From: Halobacillus naozhouensis
GTDB lineage: Bacteria; Bacillota; Bacilli; Bacillales; Halobacillaceae
Length of the DNA stretch: 64,000 nt
Direction of reading: 5' to 3'
Assembly (NCBI RefSeq): GCF_029714185.1
Contig: NZ_CP121671.1
Span: forward strand, 2,728,001-2,792,000
Translations under genes and position numbers: made by a program
Notes under the pieces: model-generated
The model's database searches: none
Told to the model about the DNA's origin: nothing
What the model saw: only the letters and a program-made list of their open reading frames with translations
In this document: positions 1-10,869 of the stretch, piece after piece
Layout: the number at the start of each line of letters is the position of its first letter
Position numbering within the stretch: the first letter of the stretch is position 1

Positions 1-46
1 GGATCAGCATCCATCAACCCGAAGGTTGTGTCCGCCTTCCATAGTT

Positions 47-1622
<1,576 letters not shown>

Positions 1623-1778
1623 GTTAAGTTTGCTTGTGCACGGATGCACTGCCTTCAACGTTGCAACAGGACGTTGCGAACCTATTTGAAGATCCTTTGA
1701 CTCTTTGCACACCGAATGTGCTTGTTTGTATTCCCTCTATATAATAGAAAGAATGTATTGACGTACTGGTTGGTTCGT

Positions 1779-1797
1779 TCAGTTTTCAAAGATCAAA
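1779..1797 (-). promoter_or_regulatory. boxA-like antitermination signal in the rRNA leader
   Basis: The minus strand reads GATCTTTGAAAACTGAACG, which resembles the boxA-type CTTTGAAAACT element found in Bacillus rRNA leaders and spacers. It lies between the tandem promoters and the 16S 5' end, where rRNA antitermination factors load. The assignment rests on sequence similarity and position only. Confidence 0.55.
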
Positions 1798-1831
1798 ATG
1801 TTGAGTGCCGCTTCAAAACAGCGACCTAATT

Positions 1832-1861
1832 AATGTAACATGGTAAAAGAGTTGAAGTCAA
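1832..1861 (-). promoter_or_regulatory. rRNA promoter P2 (proximal)
   Basis: The minus strand shows TTGACT (1856-1861) and a -10 of TTACAT or TACATT (1832-1838), 17-18 bases apart. It lies about 210 bp upstream of the 16S 5' end. Tandem sigma-A promoters are usual for Bacillus rrn operons. Confidence 0.6.
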
Positions 1862-1928
1862 CAACTTTCTTTATGAAATATCAGTTGCATTAATAGGTAT
1901 TCGCAATGGATTGATGCGACGTAAATTA

Positions 1929-1958
1929 ATTCTAGCATAAAGCCTAAAAGATTGTCAA
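1929..1958 (-). promoter_or_regulatory. rRNA promoter P1 (distal, strong)
   Basis: On the minus strand a perfect TTGACA (1953-1958) is followed after 18 bases by TAGAAT (1929-1934). A TGC extended -10 sits just before the -10 box. AT-rich sequence lies upstream, as expected for a strong rRNA promoter. Confidence 0.75.
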
Positions 1959-2097
1959 TAGTTCAATAGATTTTTCGAATCACCAATCAAATTGTAACTA
2001 TTTGTATTTTAAAAGCAACACTAAATACTCTATATGTTATGAAATAAATTGTCAATGACTATTTTAAAAAAACCACACCCAGGATAAGTGTAGTTTT

Positions 2098-2433
2098 TCA
2101 GGCTGACTTTATATAATAAATAGAGCTTTTCCATTTCTTTCTAATGATTTTGGCTGCCATTTTTGCACCGCGTTTATCATCGGTGATCAGTAAAATATTC
2201 TTTTCACAGTCCATACGCTCTTTAAGCTCACGAGATAGATAGCTAAGGGGGATATTTTCAGACCCTGGGTATGGAGAATGTGAAGCCGATATATAATCTC
2301 GGATGTCTATGATACAGTACTCCTTTATAGAAATCTGTTCATCCCCAATATAAGTAAGCGACTTATGGTCTGCTGCATTTTTCAGGAAAAGTATTAGTAC
2401 GATTACAATTATTAAAATTAAGATAAGTTCCAT
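2098..2433 (-). CDS. membrane-anchored rhodanese-like protein without catalytic Cys
   Basis: A 111-residue protein. Residues 1-18 are a single hydrophobic segment (ELILILIIVIVLILFL), so it is probably anchored with the rest in the cytoplasm. The remainder looks like a rhodanese fold: an IDIRDY strand-turn matching the family's DVR motif, then a position where active rhodaneses have CRSGxR. Here that loop reads LITDDKRGAKMA, with no cysteine, so persulfide transfer is not expected. It lies 20 bp downstream of the active rhodanese ytwF on the same strand and may share its transcript. It may be a binding or scaffold protein; no function is claimed. Confidence 0.75.
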   Translation of the reverse strand: MELILILIIVIVLILFLKNAADHKSLTYIGDEQISIKEYCIIDIRDYISASHSPYPGSENIPLSYLSRELKERMDCEKNILLITDDKRGAKMAAKIIRKKWKSSIYYIKSA

Positions 2434-2453
2434 ACAATGTTTCCTCTATTACC

Positions 2454-2765
2454 TTAAAAAACGAGCTCACCATTCCAGGCAAGCATACCGCCTTTAAGAT
2501 TGTGGACCTGTTCAAATCCATTTTCCTTTAAAAATTCAGAGGCATTCATGCTTCTTCTTCCAGAGCGGCAAACCATGATATATTCTTTTCTTGGGTCTAG
2601 GTTGCCAACAGCTTCTGGTATATGACCTAGCGGAATGTGGTTGGCAGTAGGAATTACACCCTGTTCTACTTCTTCATCTTCCCTTACATCTATAACGGTG
2701 AACTCCTTGTTACTATCAAGAGCCTCTTGCAGTTCGTCTGCAGTGATTTCAGGAATATTGCTCAT
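2454..2765 (-). CDS. ytwF: rhodanese-like sulfurtransferase YtwF
   Basis: A 103-residue single-domain rhodanese, the same size as B. subtilis YtwF and, as there, next to leuS. It shows VIDVRE near residue 25, HIPLGHIP near 43-50, and the active-site loop CRSGRRS with Cys66. The family carries sulfur as a cysteine persulfide for thiolation or cyanide detoxification; the physiological acceptor is unknown. A longer in-frame start exists upstream, but the ATG at 2765 is preceded by AAGGAGGAGA at good spacing. That start also gives the family's normal length. Confidence 0.9.
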   Translation of the reverse strand: MSNIPEITADELQEALDSNKEFTVIDVREDEEVEQGVIPTANHIPLGHIPEAVGNLDPRKEYIMVCRSGRRSMNASEFLKENGFEQVHNLKGGMLAWNGELVF

Positions 2766-2867
2766 CAGAGATCTCCTCCTTAAAGTTATCTGTGATTCAT
2801 ATTGTATTAGTCTACATATTGAAGTCAAGAATTTGAACTCAATGTTACTGTTCAAAAGCACAAGCGT

Positions 2868-3005
2868 TCGATAGACAAGACAGAGGAAGTTCGTCTAAGA
2901 CCGAACTAACCACTACGAGCGAGGGCGTGTGCCACCTTCAATGCGGAGCCACGGAGACAATTGACTAGTCTTGCGCGCTGGAGCTGGATGTCGCTTTCGT
3001 ATGCC
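2868..3005. repeat. GC-rich intergenic element, possible Bacillaceae repeat
   Basis: Between ytwF and leuS lies about 140 bp that is clearly more GC-rich than its surroundings and has no open frame. It contains a perfect small hairpin (AGTTCG at 2888-2893 with CGAACT at 2902-2907) and a GACTAGTC palindrome. The minus strand includes CCAGCTCCAGCGC. From memory, similar CCAGCTCCAGCGC-type stretches recur between genes in many Bacillaceae. That recollection is not a search result. Confidence 0.4.
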
Positions 3006-3009
3006 TAAA

Positions 3010-3048
3010 AAAAGGACGCCTTCGAAAGAATGACGTCCTCTCTCCTAT
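3010..3048 (-). terminator. leuS terminator
   Basis: The minus strand shows GGACGTC and GGCGTCC arms around a short AT-rich loop, followed by a run of seven T. It lies just past the leuS stop codon. Confidence 0.75.
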
Positions 3049-3052
3049 ATAA

Positions 3053-5467
3053 TTAGTTGGCTACAATGTTTACCAGTTTACCTGGCACAGCAATTACCTT
3101 ACGAACTGTTTTCCCCTCCAGCCATTCTTGCACTTGTTCATTCTCTAACGCAGCTTTTTCCAAATCCTCTTTTGAAGCATCTACATTAATCATCATCTTG
3201 GCCCGTACTTTTCCCATGACCTGGATTACAATCTCCACCTCATTTTCTACGAGCTTCGATTCATCGAAAGTCGGCCATTCCTGGTAGCTGATTGTTTCCT
3301 TGTGCTCAAGTTTCTCCCATAGTTCTTCAGCCAAGTGAGGGGCTACAGGGGATAACAACTTGACAAACCCTTCAGCAAATTCTTTAGGAATCTCGTTCGC
3401 TTTATAACCTTCATTAATGAAAACCATCATTTGGGAAATCCCTGTGTTAAAGCGTAGCTCCTGGAAGTTTTCACTTACCCTTTGGACAGTTTCATGATAC
3501 GTCTTCTCCAATGACATATCAGCACTATTTTCTTTAACAGCTTTCGAAAGTTGTCCGTCGACCACAAACAATCTCCACACACGGTCTAGAAAACGTCTTG
3601 CTCCATCAAGCCCATTCGTAGACCAGGCAACCGAAGCGTCAAGAGGACCCATAAACATTTCATATAACCTTAGTGTATCCGCGCCGTGACTATAAACAAT
3701 ATCGTCCGGGTTCACTACATTTCCTTTAGATTTACTCATTTTCTCGTTACCTTCACCAAGAATCATCCCTTGGTTAAACAATTTTTGGAAAGGTTCTTTT
3801 GTGGGAACAGCACCAATGTCATAAAGCACTTTATGCCAGAAGCGTGCATATAGCAAGTGTAGAACTGCGTGCTCTGCTCCTCCAATATAGACGTCGACAG
3901 GCAGCCATTTCTTTAATTTTTCGAAATCGGCAAACACCCCGTCGTTATGAGCGTCAATGTATCGAAGGTAATACCAGCAGCTGCCCGCCCACTGCGGCAT
4001 TGTATTCGTTTCACGGCGCCCCTTCATGCCTGTTTCCGGGTCAACCACATTCACCCATTCACTAATATTGGCTAATGGCGATTCCCCCGTGCCTGAAGGT
4101 TTGATTTCCGTAGTTATTGGCAGCGTTACAGGAAGTTGATCTTCCGGAACAGGTGAAGTCGTTCCATCCTCCCAATGGATAATAGGAATCGGTTCTCCCC
4201 AATATCTCTGACGGCTGAATAACCAGTCACGGAGCCGGTAAGTCGTTTTCTTCGTGCCTTTTTCATTTTTCTCCAGCCAGTTAATTGATTTCTTAATCGC
4301 TTCTTCTTTATCTAATCCATTTAAGAAATCAGAGTTCACATGTTTTCCATCACCCGTGTACGGCTCTTCTTCAATATCCCCGCCTTCAACTACTTCGATA
4401 ATTGGAAGATCATACTTTGTAGCAAATTCATAATCACGTTCATCATGGGCCGGGACCGCCATGATTGCGCCGCTACCATAACTCATCAGCACATAATCAG
4501 CTACCCATATCGGCAATTTATTACCATCAATCGGGTTGACAGCATAAGCCCCGGTAAATACACCTGATTTATTTTTGGCCAAGTCTGTTCGCTCAAGATC
4601 ACTTTTCTTCTGTGCTTGATCGATGTAATCCTTCACAGCTTCTTGTTGTTCATCTGTCACAATTACATCCACTAGTGGATGCTCAGGCGCCAGCACAGCA
4701 TAGGTCGCTCCAAAAAGTGTATCAGGTCTCGTAGTAAATACGCCAAAAGAAGTTCCGTGACCGGCGATATCGAAGCTTACTTCCGCACCTTCTGATTTGC
4801 CGATCCAGTTTCGCTGCATATCTTTAATGCTTTCAGGCCAATCTAATTCTTCAAGATCATCAAGAAGCCGGTCTGCATAGGCAGTAATTTTAAGCATCCA
4901 CTGTTTCATAGGTCTGCGTTCAACAGGATGGCCTCCACGCTCACTTTTGCCGTCGATTACTTCCTCATTGGCAAGTACCGTACCTAGTGCGGGGCACCAG
5001 TTCACGGCTACCTCATCAATATAAGCAAGTCCTTTTTCATATAGTTTAAGAAAAATCCATTGTGTCCATTTATAATAGTCGGGATCGGTCGTATTAACTT
5101 CCCTGTCCCAATCATAAGAGAAGCCTAGTTCCTGGATTTGCCTGCGAAAAGTATCAATATTATGTTTTGTAAATTCCCGAGGGTCATTCCCAGTGTCCAG
5201 GGCATATTGTTCAGCAGGGAGCCCAAAAGCATCCCAGCCAATTGGGTGCAGCACTTCATATCCCTGCATACGCTTCATTCTTGAAAGAATATCTGTTGCT
5301 GTATAGCCTTCAGGATGACCGACATGAAGACCAGCACCTGATGGATAAGGGAACATATCCAGCGCATAAAACTTCTCTTTTTCCGAATCATTGTCTGTTT
5401 TAAAAACTTTATTATCTACCCAGTATTTCTGCCATTTCTTTTCAATTTTCTTATGATCAAAAGCCAT
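3053..5467 (-). CDS. leuS: leucyl-tRNA synthetase
   Basis: An 804-residue class I aminoacyl-tRNA synthetase that charges tRNA-Leu in the cytoplasm. The HIGH-type motif GLHVGHPEG is near residues 46-53. The CP1 editing domain is inserted in the Rossmann fold. The KMSKS motif is plain ([11 protein letters not shown], in the 570-580 region), and an anticodon-binding C-terminal part follows. Length equals B. subtilis LeuS. The ATG at 5467 has AGAAGGAGGAACAGT in front; a longer open frame runs back into the T-box leader and is not the start. Expression is governed by the T-box upstream, so uncharged tRNA-Leu should raise read-through. Confidence 0.99.
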   Translation of the reverse strand: MAFDHKKIEKKWQKYWVDNKVFKTDNDSEKEKFYALDMFPYPSGAGLHVGHPEGYTATDILSRMKRMQGYEVLHPIGWDAFGLPAEQYALDTGNDPREFTKHNIDTFRRQIQELGFSYDWDREVNTTDPDYYKWTQWIFLKLYEKGLAYIDEVAVNWCPALGTVLANEEVIDGKSERGGHPVERRPMKQWMLKITAYADRLLDDLEELDWPESIKDMQRNWIGKSEGAEVSFDIAGHGTSFGVFTTRPDTLFGATYAVLAPEHPLVDVIVTDEQQEAVKDYIDQAQKKSDLERTDLAKNKSGVFTGAYAVNPIDGNKLPIWVADYVLMSYGSGAIMAVPAHDERDYEFATKYDLPIIEVVEGGDIEEEPYTGDGKHVNSDFLNGLDKEEAIKKSINWLEKNEKGTKKTTYRLRDWLFSRQRYWGEPIPIIHWEDGTTSPVPEDQLPVTLPITTEIKPSGTGESPLANISEWVNVVDPETGMKGRRETNTMPQWAGSCWYYLRYIDAHNDGVFADFEKLKKWLPVDVYIGGAEHAVLHLLYARFWHKVLYDIGAVPTKEPFQKLFNQGMILGEGNEKMSKSKGNVVNPDDIVYSHGADTLRLYEMFMGPLDASVAWSTNGLDGARRFLDRVWRLFVVDGQLSKAVKENSADMSLEKTYHETVQRVSENFQELRFNTGISQMMVFINEGYKANEIPKEFAEGFVKLLSPVAPHLAEELWEKLEHKETISYQEWPTFDESKLVENEVEIVIQVMGKVRAKMMINVDASKEDLEKAALENEQVQEWLEGKTVRKVIAVPGKLVNIVAN

Positions 5468-5479
5468 ACTGTTCCTCCT

Positions 5480-5735
5480 TCTTACTTTTGCTATATAAAA
5501 AAGTCTCTCGTCCCTTATATTCAAAGGGACGAGAGACTTATCTCCCGCGGTACCACCCAAATTAACGTTATCATACGCTCACTTGACATCGATAACGGTG
5601 ATAGAGCCGGAAGGAACTACTGACTTGTTCGCTCCTTCAACATCCAAGGCGAGTTCATAAAGGTCAAGGACAGCTTACACCGACCGCTGCCTCTCTTATG
5701 CTTGAAACTTTACTACTAGTCCTCTTCCACGTTTA
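5480..5735 (-). promoter_or_regulatory. T-box leader (leucine) with terminator, controls leuS
   Basis: The minus strand carries the T-box sequence GGGTGGTACCGCGGGA (5543-5558), which pairs with the tRNA acceptor end. It is followed by a terminator hairpin (AGTCTCTCGTCCCTT and its complement with a T run, about 5495-5538). Stem I lies at about 5600-5730. Within it, in the context ATGAACTCGCC, a CTC leucine specifier codon sits at 5651-5653, matching the downstream gene. Charged tRNA-Leu should favour termination; uncharged tRNA should favour antitermination. Confidence 0.95.
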
Positions 5736-5749
5736 TTATATATATTCGT

Positions 5750-5778
5750 ATAGTAATGAATGGTGATAGCTTTGTCAA
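5750..5778 (-). promoter_or_regulatory. sigma-A promoter of the leuS leader
   Basis: The minus strand has a perfect TTGACA (5773-5778), 17 bases, then TACTAT (5750-5755), placed just upstream of T-box stem I. Confidence 0.7.
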
Positions 5779-5861
5779 GCTTACTCCCTATAATGTTTAG
5801 TAAACGTTTATACTGGGTATCTAGATAGTTACATCAAACTATTACCTAATGGAGGGTGCCC

Positions 5862-5999
5862 ATGGTACGAAAATTATTTAAAAAGGCAACGGATTATGCA
5901 AAACAAAACCCTGAACAAACTAAACGTTATGCTAAAAAAGCCTTTGATACAATCAAAAACAAGCAAAAATCTTCATCTAGTAAACAGCCTAAAAAATAA
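5862..5999 (+). CDS. small basic protein, 45 residues
   Basis: A short open frame with a clear ribosome binding site (GGAGG, then 7 bases to ATG). It encodes 45 residues beginning MVRKLFKKATDYAK and ending KQPKK. It is lysine-rich, with an amphipathic N-terminal half and a Ser/Lys tail, and has no membrane segment or cysteine. A hairpin (about 6003-6033) follows the stop. The strong ribosome site and lysine-rich composition support a real gene. I do not recognise a family. It lies divergently from leuS and upstream of mnmM; function unknown. Confidence 0.65.
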   Translation: MVRKLFKKATDYAKQNPEQTKRYAKKAFDTIKNKQKSSSSKQPKK

Positions 6000-6240
6000 A
6001 AGGTGTAAGCCTATTTTTCAAAATGGGCTTACATGTCGAATCTTTTCCTATATGTGCGCTGTAACCCCCACTCCTCCAATGAAAGACCTCCAATCTAATC
6101 TATTTTAAACAATTTTATTTTGGTCACTTATCATGATAACTCAAATGGATTCGTTTCAAAATTTAAATTTAAACCAAAACATGCTACAATACTTTTGCTA
6201 TACATTGAACAAGACACGCTTAGAAAGAAGGCATCTAAAC

Positions 6241-6813
6241 ATGACCCTTAAAAGAGTCCTGCATTACGCTCATGAATTGATGACAGATGTGCTAACAATG
6301 GGGGATATCGCCATAGACGGGACGTGCGGTAATGGACATGATACTCTATTAATCAGCCAGCTCGTTGGTGAAACCGGACACATATATGGATTTGATATCC
6401 AGGATGAAGCCATCTTCAATACCAAACAGCGGCTGATCGACCATCAGGCAATCGAGCAGACCACACTGATTCATGATAGCCACGCTACTATTGAACAACA
6501 CATTCCTATCGAACATCTCACACGTCTTAAAGCGGCAATTTTTAACCTTGGTTATTTACCTGGCAGTGATAAGTCCGTTATTACTGAAGCCAATCACACT
6601 CTTTCTTCCATTCAAAGCATTCTCTCCTATCTCCAAAAAGGAGGGCTGGTTGTACTGGTGGTTTATTATGGTCATCCGGGTGGCGAAGAGGAGAAAACAG
6701 CATTACTCGACTATGTAAGCCATTTGGATCAGCGTCAATACAATGTGCTGCAGTATGGATTTATCAATCAACGAAATCAACCGCCGTTTATTCTAGCCAT
6801 CGAAAAGAAATAG
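6241..6813 (+). CDS. mnmM: tRNA (mnm5s2U34) methyltransferase MnmM / YtqB family
   Basis: A 190-residue class I SAM-dependent methyltransferase of the YtqB family. The SAM-binding loop reads IAIDGTCGNGHDTLLIS near residues 22-38, followed by an acidic loop after strand 2 (GFDIQDEAI) and NLGYLPGSDK, typical of YtqB. In Gram-positive bacteria this family was identified as MnmM, which methylates nm5(s2)U to mnm5(s2)U at the wobble position of tRNAs. The start chosen is ATG 6241, with AGAAAGAAGG upstream; the longer frame back to 6133 adds a non-conserved tail. A convergent terminator shared with ytpB lies at the stop. Confidence 0.88.
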   Translation: MTLKRVLHYAHELMTDVLTMGDIAIDGTCGNGHDTLLISQLVGETGHIYGFDIQDEAIFNTKQRLIDHQAIEQTTLIHDSHATIEQHIPIEHLTRLKAAIFNLGYLPGSDKSVITEANHTLSSIQSILSYLQKGGLVVLVVYYGHPGGEEEKTALLDYVSHLDQRQYNVLQYGFINQRNQPPFILAIEKK

Positions 6814-6844
6814 CCTGGTACCCTATAACGGTTTACCAGGCTTT
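6808..6844. terminator. bidirectional terminator between mnmM and ytpB
   Basis: AGCCTGGTA and TACCAGGCT arms sit between the convergent stops of mnmM and ytpB, with a T-rich tail on the plus side. The hairpin overlaps the mnmM stop codon. Confidence 0.65.
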
Positions 6845-7899
6845 AATTTGTGATACATTTTCGTATTAATATAAAAGAAAGTCGCTTTTACTCCACTTAC
6901 CTTTAATAATTCCCTCACAAAGCCTTTTGCATGTTGAATATTGCTTACCTTCCGATCAGCGAGGTACATGCCTACTAATCCTTCATGGATCATTTGATGA
7001 AAAGCAGCATCAGGCAGCTTTTGGACTTCCTGATTCGTTTGCTTCACGAAAAAAACAAATCGTTGTTTCATTTGTTCTTCATGATCATAATAGGAACAGA
7101 AATTTAAATCCCCCTCTTCTTCATCTTCCTGCTGATCAATATAATAATCGAGCAGAATATGAAGGCCCTGCATAAACGGAAAGTAGCTTTTCTCAATTTG
7201 GTTAGCCAGACTGTCTGTCATTTCCCCGCCTAATGTATAGGAAATCAGGCAGAAAATCCCCAATGTAGAACCCGTACAAGCAGAGAATTCAAACCACTCT
7301 AAATTCGGCCAGTGCTTCTGGTGATCCTTAAACCAGTTTTTCAAACGCGGTATACGCTCCTCTTCAATCACATGCTTATGTACTTGAAGATCACTATAAA
7401 GCCCTCCAAGTTTCAAGGTATGTTCATATACTCCGACGTAGTCTTTCGCGTTACGCAGCACAGACTGACAAGTTTGCACAAGATCGCCTAAATATCCGCC
7501 ATCATTTTTATCTTCACGATAGTAATAATAATCTTTTATTTCATTATCTGGTGTTAGCGCATCAATCATTGCCTGATGAAGCATCCTGAAATCTTTCGGA
7601 TCCATTGAAGTACTTCGATCACACAAATTATCTAAATAGTCACTAATCGTTTGATAAGCCACGATAAAACGGATCGACTCTTTCCATTTGTCTCTAGCTA
7701 ACAGGGCGTATATCCCACCGCCCTCACAATGAAAAGTTTTTGATTCGATACTGGCTAATGCCTGATCTCTTAACTCAGAATTTGGTATATCTTTTGCCTT
7801 ACTAATCCATTGATTCAGCTCTGTGTGTACTCTCGGGAAAATATCCTTGTACACTCTAGCCATTAGATGCAAAGCATTCGCAGGGACTTGAGGAGCCAC
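6823..7899 (-). CDS. ytpB: tetraprenyl-beta-curcumene synthase YtpB
   Basis: A 358-residue DUF2600 family protein. B. subtilis YtpB is a class IB terpene synthase that cyclises a C35 prenyl diphosphate to tetraprenyl-beta-curcumene, a precursor of sesquarterpenes. Aspartate-rich helices typical of prenyl-diphosphate enzymes are visible (SDYLDNLCDRS near residue 85). The start is GTG at 7899, behind AAGGAGG, which lies inside the end of ytpA; the two genes are 3 bp apart and look translationally linked. B. subtilis has the same ytpA-ytpB order. Confidence 0.9.
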   Translation of the reverse strand: MAPQVPANALHLMARVYKDIFPRVHTELNQWISKAKDIPNSELRDQALASIESKTFHCEGGGIYALLARDKWKESIRFIVAYQTISDYLDNLCDRSTSMDPKDFRMLHQAMIDALTPDNEIKDYYYYREDKNDGGYLGDLVQTCQSVLRNAKDYVGVYEHTLKLGGLYSDLQVHKHVIEEERIPRLKNWFKDHQKHWPNLEWFEFSACTGSTLGIFCLISYTLGGEMTDSLANQIEKSYFPFMQGLHILLDYYIDQQEDEEEGDLNFCSYYDHEEQMKQRFVFFVKQTNQEVQKLPDAAFHQMIHEGLVGMYLADRKVSNIQHAKGFVRELLKVSGVKATFFYINTKMYHKLKPGKPL

Positions 7900-7902
7900 A
7901 AG

Positions 7903-8682
7903 TCATCCCTCCTTATGATGTAGGTTAGATAGTTGTTGGTGAATAAAATGGCTGGTATATGTGTAAACTTGTTTCCATTCCGGTTCATTAAAAATCTCAT
8001 GATAAAGCCCCGGCCACTCTTTATATGTTTTCTCAGAAAGATCGACGCTATGAAACCATTCTTTTGTTTTCTCTGCGTCAACCATCAGATCTTCTCCTGC
8101 TTGCATAATCAGCAAAGGAACTTCTGGAAATTCATTAATTTTGACAAAGGCTTGTTGAATATTATGTTGAAATTCCCTATACCACCTTACTGATACTTTT
8201 TCTAAAATTAGTGCATCTTCACCGTCACGTTTACGGACAGATTCATTTCTCGTAACTTTTTCAGACTTGAGCTGAGTGCCCACCTGCAGCTTAGGACATA
8301 CACGGTTTAACATTCGAGACGCCACTTCCATAGGTTTAGAGGCCCCTTCAAGAATTCCAACCGCCGGGGAGGCCAAGATTACACCATTAACCTTAGGTTT
8401 AATCTGCTGCATCGTGCGTATAACAGCTAGTCCACCCATACTATGCCCCAAAAGAAAAACCGGACCTTCATCCGCTTCCTGCAGCCATTCTTCTATCGTA
8501 TGTATGTACTGATGAAAGGAGTCAATATGGCCTTTCACCCCTTCTGATCTGCCTTGACCTGGGAGATCCCGGCAAATCACCTTGTAACCATCATCCTTAA
8601 GCTGCTTGATTAAATGTTGATACCTTCCGATGTGTTCAAAAGCTCCATGAACGATCACAATAGTCGTCTGGACCGCACTCAT
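7903..8682 (-). CDS. ytpA: alpha/beta hydrolase YtpA (phospholipase-like)
   Basis: A 259-residue serine hydrolase, the same length as B. subtilis YtpA, a lysophospholipase-like enzyme linked there to the phospholipid antibiotic bacilysocin. Visible parts: the oxyanion segment VHGAFEHIGRY, the nucleophile elbow GHSMGG (Ser near residue 90), a late Asp (AGEDLMVD) and His (GLYHEIFNE). The start is ATG 8682, with GGGGAGG at good spacing. It is followed directly by ytpB. Whether this species makes bacilysocin cannot be told from the sequence. Confidence 0.88.
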   Translation of the reverse strand: MSAVQTTIVIVHGAFEHIGRYQHLIKQLKDDGYKVICRDLPGQGRSEGVKGHIDSFHQYIHTIEEWLQEADEGPVFLLGHSMGGLAVIRTMQQIKPKVNGVILASPAVGILEGASKPMEVASRMLNRVCPKLQVGTQLKSEKVTRNESVRKRDGEDALILEKVSVRWYREFQHNIQQAFVKINEFPEVPLLIMQAGEDLMVDAEKTKEWFHSVDLSEKTYKEWPGLYHEIFNEPEWKQVYTYTSHFIHQQLSNLHHKEG

Positions 8683-8712
8683 ATGAATCCTCCCCATGCA
8701 ACAGCTTACTTT

Positions 8713-8721
8713 TGCTATACT
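8713..8721 (+). promoter_or_regulatory. extended -10 promoter of ytoA
   Basis: TGCTATACT is an extended -10 (TGn plus TATACT at 8716-8721), 31 bases before the ytoA start codon. No good -35 box is present. Confidence 0.5.
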
Positions 8722-8752
8722 AGATTATAATCATATTATAAGGGGGATTATC

Positions 8753-9271
8753 GTGATTTGCGAATATAAAGGAAAGCACCCACAAATTGATTCGACAGCC
8801 TACATAGCTGAAGATGCAGTCGTTACGGGCGATGTCGCCATTGGTTCGTATGCAAGTATTTGGTTTAAAACTGTTGTACGCGGAGACGTAGCTCCCGTTA
8901 AAATTGGTAGCGAAGTAAATATCCAAGACTTGAGTATGCTGCATCAAAGTCCCAACCAGCCGTTGATTATTGAAGATGGTGTAACTGTAGGACATCAAGT
9001 CACCCTTCACTCCGCTCATATTAAAAGGGACGCACTCATTGGTATGGGGTCTCTCATTCTCGATGGCGCCGAAATAGGTGAGCAGGCATTTATCGGAGCA
9101 GGCAGTCTTGTTCCTCCAGGAAAAGTCATACCTCCCCGAACGCTGGCTTTTGGCCGTCCAGCAAAAGTGGTTCGGAAACTAAACGAGGAAGATTATAAAG
9201 AGCTGGACCGAATTCTGACAACTTATGTCGAGAAAGGTCAAATTTATAAACAGCTTAGACAAGAATCATAA
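8753..9271 (+). CDS. ytoA: gamma-carbonic anhydrase family protein YtoA
   Basis: A 172-residue left-handed beta-helix protein with hexapeptide repeats. Three histidines in the classic zinc-ligand arrangement are present (His64 in MLHQS, His81 in VGHQV, His86 in TLHSA), so metal binding is likely. Catalytic carbonic anhydrase activity varies in this family and is not assured. The start is GTG 8753 behind AAGGGGG, which aligns with B. subtilis YtoA (171 residues). The longer upstream frame overlaps the promoter. Divergent from ytpA. Confidence 0.9.
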   Translation: MICEYKGKHPQIDSTAYIAEDAVVTGDVAIGSYASIWFKTVVRGDVAPVKIGSEVNIQDLSMLHQSPNQPLIIEDGVTVGHQVTLHSAHIKRDALIGMGSLILDGAEIGEQAFIGAGSLVPPGKVIPPRTLAFGRPAKVVRKLNEEDYKELDRILTTYVEKGQIYKQLRQES

Positions 9272-9283
9272 CAAAAATAAAAA

Positions 9284-9322
9284 GAACCGATCTTCAAAAA
9301 ATTGAAGGCCGGTTCTCCTCTT
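9284..9322. terminator. bidirectional terminator between ytoA and metK
   Basis: GAACCGATCTTCAA and TTGAAGGCCGGTTC arms lie between convergent stops, with an A-rich left side and a T-containing right side. Confidence 0.75.
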
Positions 9323-9324
9323 AT

Positions 9325-10521
9325 TTACTTCAGACGTTTTTTCAACTCTTCAGCCCGATCTGTTTTTTCCCATGGGAATTCAACATCTGTTCGGCCAAAG
9401 TGACCGAAGGCAGCCGTTTGACGATAGATAGGACGGCGAAGATCCAGCATTTTGATAATACCAGCAGGACGTAGATCAAACAATTCTCTTACTGCTGTCA
9501 CAAGCTTCTCTTCTGTTACTTTTCCTGACCCGTTAGTATCAATGGAAATTGATACTGGCTGTGCTACGCCAATAGCATAAGCCAATTGAACTTCACAGGA
9601 ATCGGCTAAACCGGCAGCTACAATGTTTTTCGCAACATAGCGAGCAGCATAAGCTCCAGATCGGTCAACTTTAGTAGCATCTTTACCACTAAAGGCCCCA
9701 CCCCCATGACGGGCATAGCCTCCGTAGGTGTCTACGATAATCTTTCTTCCGGTTAGCCCGGCATCACCTTGGGGGCCACCAATCACGAACCTTCCAGTAG
9801 GATTAATAAAATATTTAGTATTCTCATCAATAAGTTCTGACGGCACTACTGGAAGGATAACTTTTTCCTTCAAATCTCTTTGAATTTGTTCAAGTGTTAT
9901 TTCTTCTGCATGCTGTGTCGAAATAACAATAGTATCGACACGAACAGGCTGATCCTGTTCATCGTATTCAATTGTTACCTGAGTCTTTCCATCGGGGCGC
10001 AAATAGCTGAGGGTACCATCATTGCGCATATCAGAAAGTCGTTTGGATAACTTATGAGCAAGAGAAATTGGCAAAGGCATCAGTTCTGTCGTTTCGTTAT
10101 TTGCATAACCAAACATTAGACCCTGATCTCCCGCACCAATAGACTCAATTTCTTCATCGCTCATTTGACCTTCCCTTGACTCCAGTGCTTCATCTACTCC
10201 GCCTGCAATGTCAGGAGATTGTTCATCTATAGCTGTTAATACGGCACATGTATCAGCGTCAAATCCGTATTTCGCTCTTGTATAGCCAATATCTTTAATG
10301 GTTTGACGTACAATAGCAGGGATATCTACATACGTATTCGTGCTGATCTCACCTGAAACGAGGACTAGCCCAGTTGTAACAGTTGTTTCACACGCAACAC
10401 GTGCGTTTGGATCGTTTTTTAAAATTTCATCTAGAATAGCATCAGAAATCTGGTCACAGATTTTATCAGGATGACCTTCTGTTACAGATTCAGATGTGAA
10501 TAACCGGCGATTGGCAGGCAT
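9325..10521 (-). CDS. metK: S-adenosylmethionine synthetase
   Basis: A 398-residue enzyme making S-adenosylmethionine from methionine and ATP. Family signatures present: [13 protein letters not shown] (residues 16-28), [12 protein letters not shown], and the P-loop-like [16 protein letters not shown]. Length matches B. subtilis MetK. The ATG at 10521 has GAAGGAGGAG upstream. A SAM riboswitch with its own terminator precedes the gene, so the product's end metabolite should shut off transcription. Confidence 0.99.
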   Translation of the reverse strand: MPANRRLFTSESVTEGHPDKICDQISDAILDEILKNDPNARVACETTVTTGLVLVSGEISTNTYVDIPAIVRQTIKDIGYTRAKYGFDADTCAVLTAIDEQSPDIAGGVDEALESREGQMSDEEIESIGAGDQGLMFGYANNETTELMPLPISLAHKLSKRLSDMRNDGTLSYLRPDGKTQVTIEYDEQDQPVRVDTIVISTQHAEEITLEQIQRDLKEKVILPVVPSELIDENTKYFINPTGRFVIGGPQGDAGLTGRKIIVDTYGGYARHGGGAFSGKDATKVDRSGAYAARYVAKNIVAAGLADSCEVQLAYAIGVAQPVSISIDTNGSGKVTEEKLVTAVRELFDLRPAGIIKMLDLRRPIYRQTAAFGHFGRTDVEFPWEKTDRAEELKKRLK

Positions 10522-10698
10522 TCTGCTAAACTCCTCCTTCTGTTATATACATAGATTAGACGGAACTCTTTACCAGTATCACTAGAAACCTATAAGTTTC
10601 CTTACAATCGTTATTATGGCTATCGCACATTTCACGTTATATGTACATATGAATATGAACATCATAAGAAATTGTGCTGGAACCTTTTTCCAATAAAA

Positions 10699-10861
10699 GA
10701 AAAAACCCTTCCTTCGTTCAGAGGAAAGGTACTGTTCCCTTTCGCTCTTATCGTCCAAGGCTAACAACTGCCTTGCTCCAGGTTAGCACCATGTCAGGTA
10801 TTTATCTGACGGTTGCCGGGTTTCTTAGGGCCTGTCCCTCCACCAACTCTGGATAAGAGAG
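10699..10861 (-). promoter_or_regulatory. SAM-I riboswitch (S-box) with terminator
   Basis: The minus strand starts with CTCTTATCCAGAG, then GGTGGAGGGAC and GAAACCCGGCAACC, the conserved S-box core. The P1 stem closes with GATAAGAG (10745-10752). A terminator of CCTTTCCT with AGGAAGGG and a T run follows (10699-10731). It lies about 180 bp upstream of metK and fits feedback control by SAM. Confidence 0.96.
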
Positions 10862-10869
10862 TATCCGTT

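Noticed and set aside
3799..4567. Plus-strand frames of 75-88 codons inside leuS
   Set aside because: Shadows of the leuS reading frame, no independent evidence.
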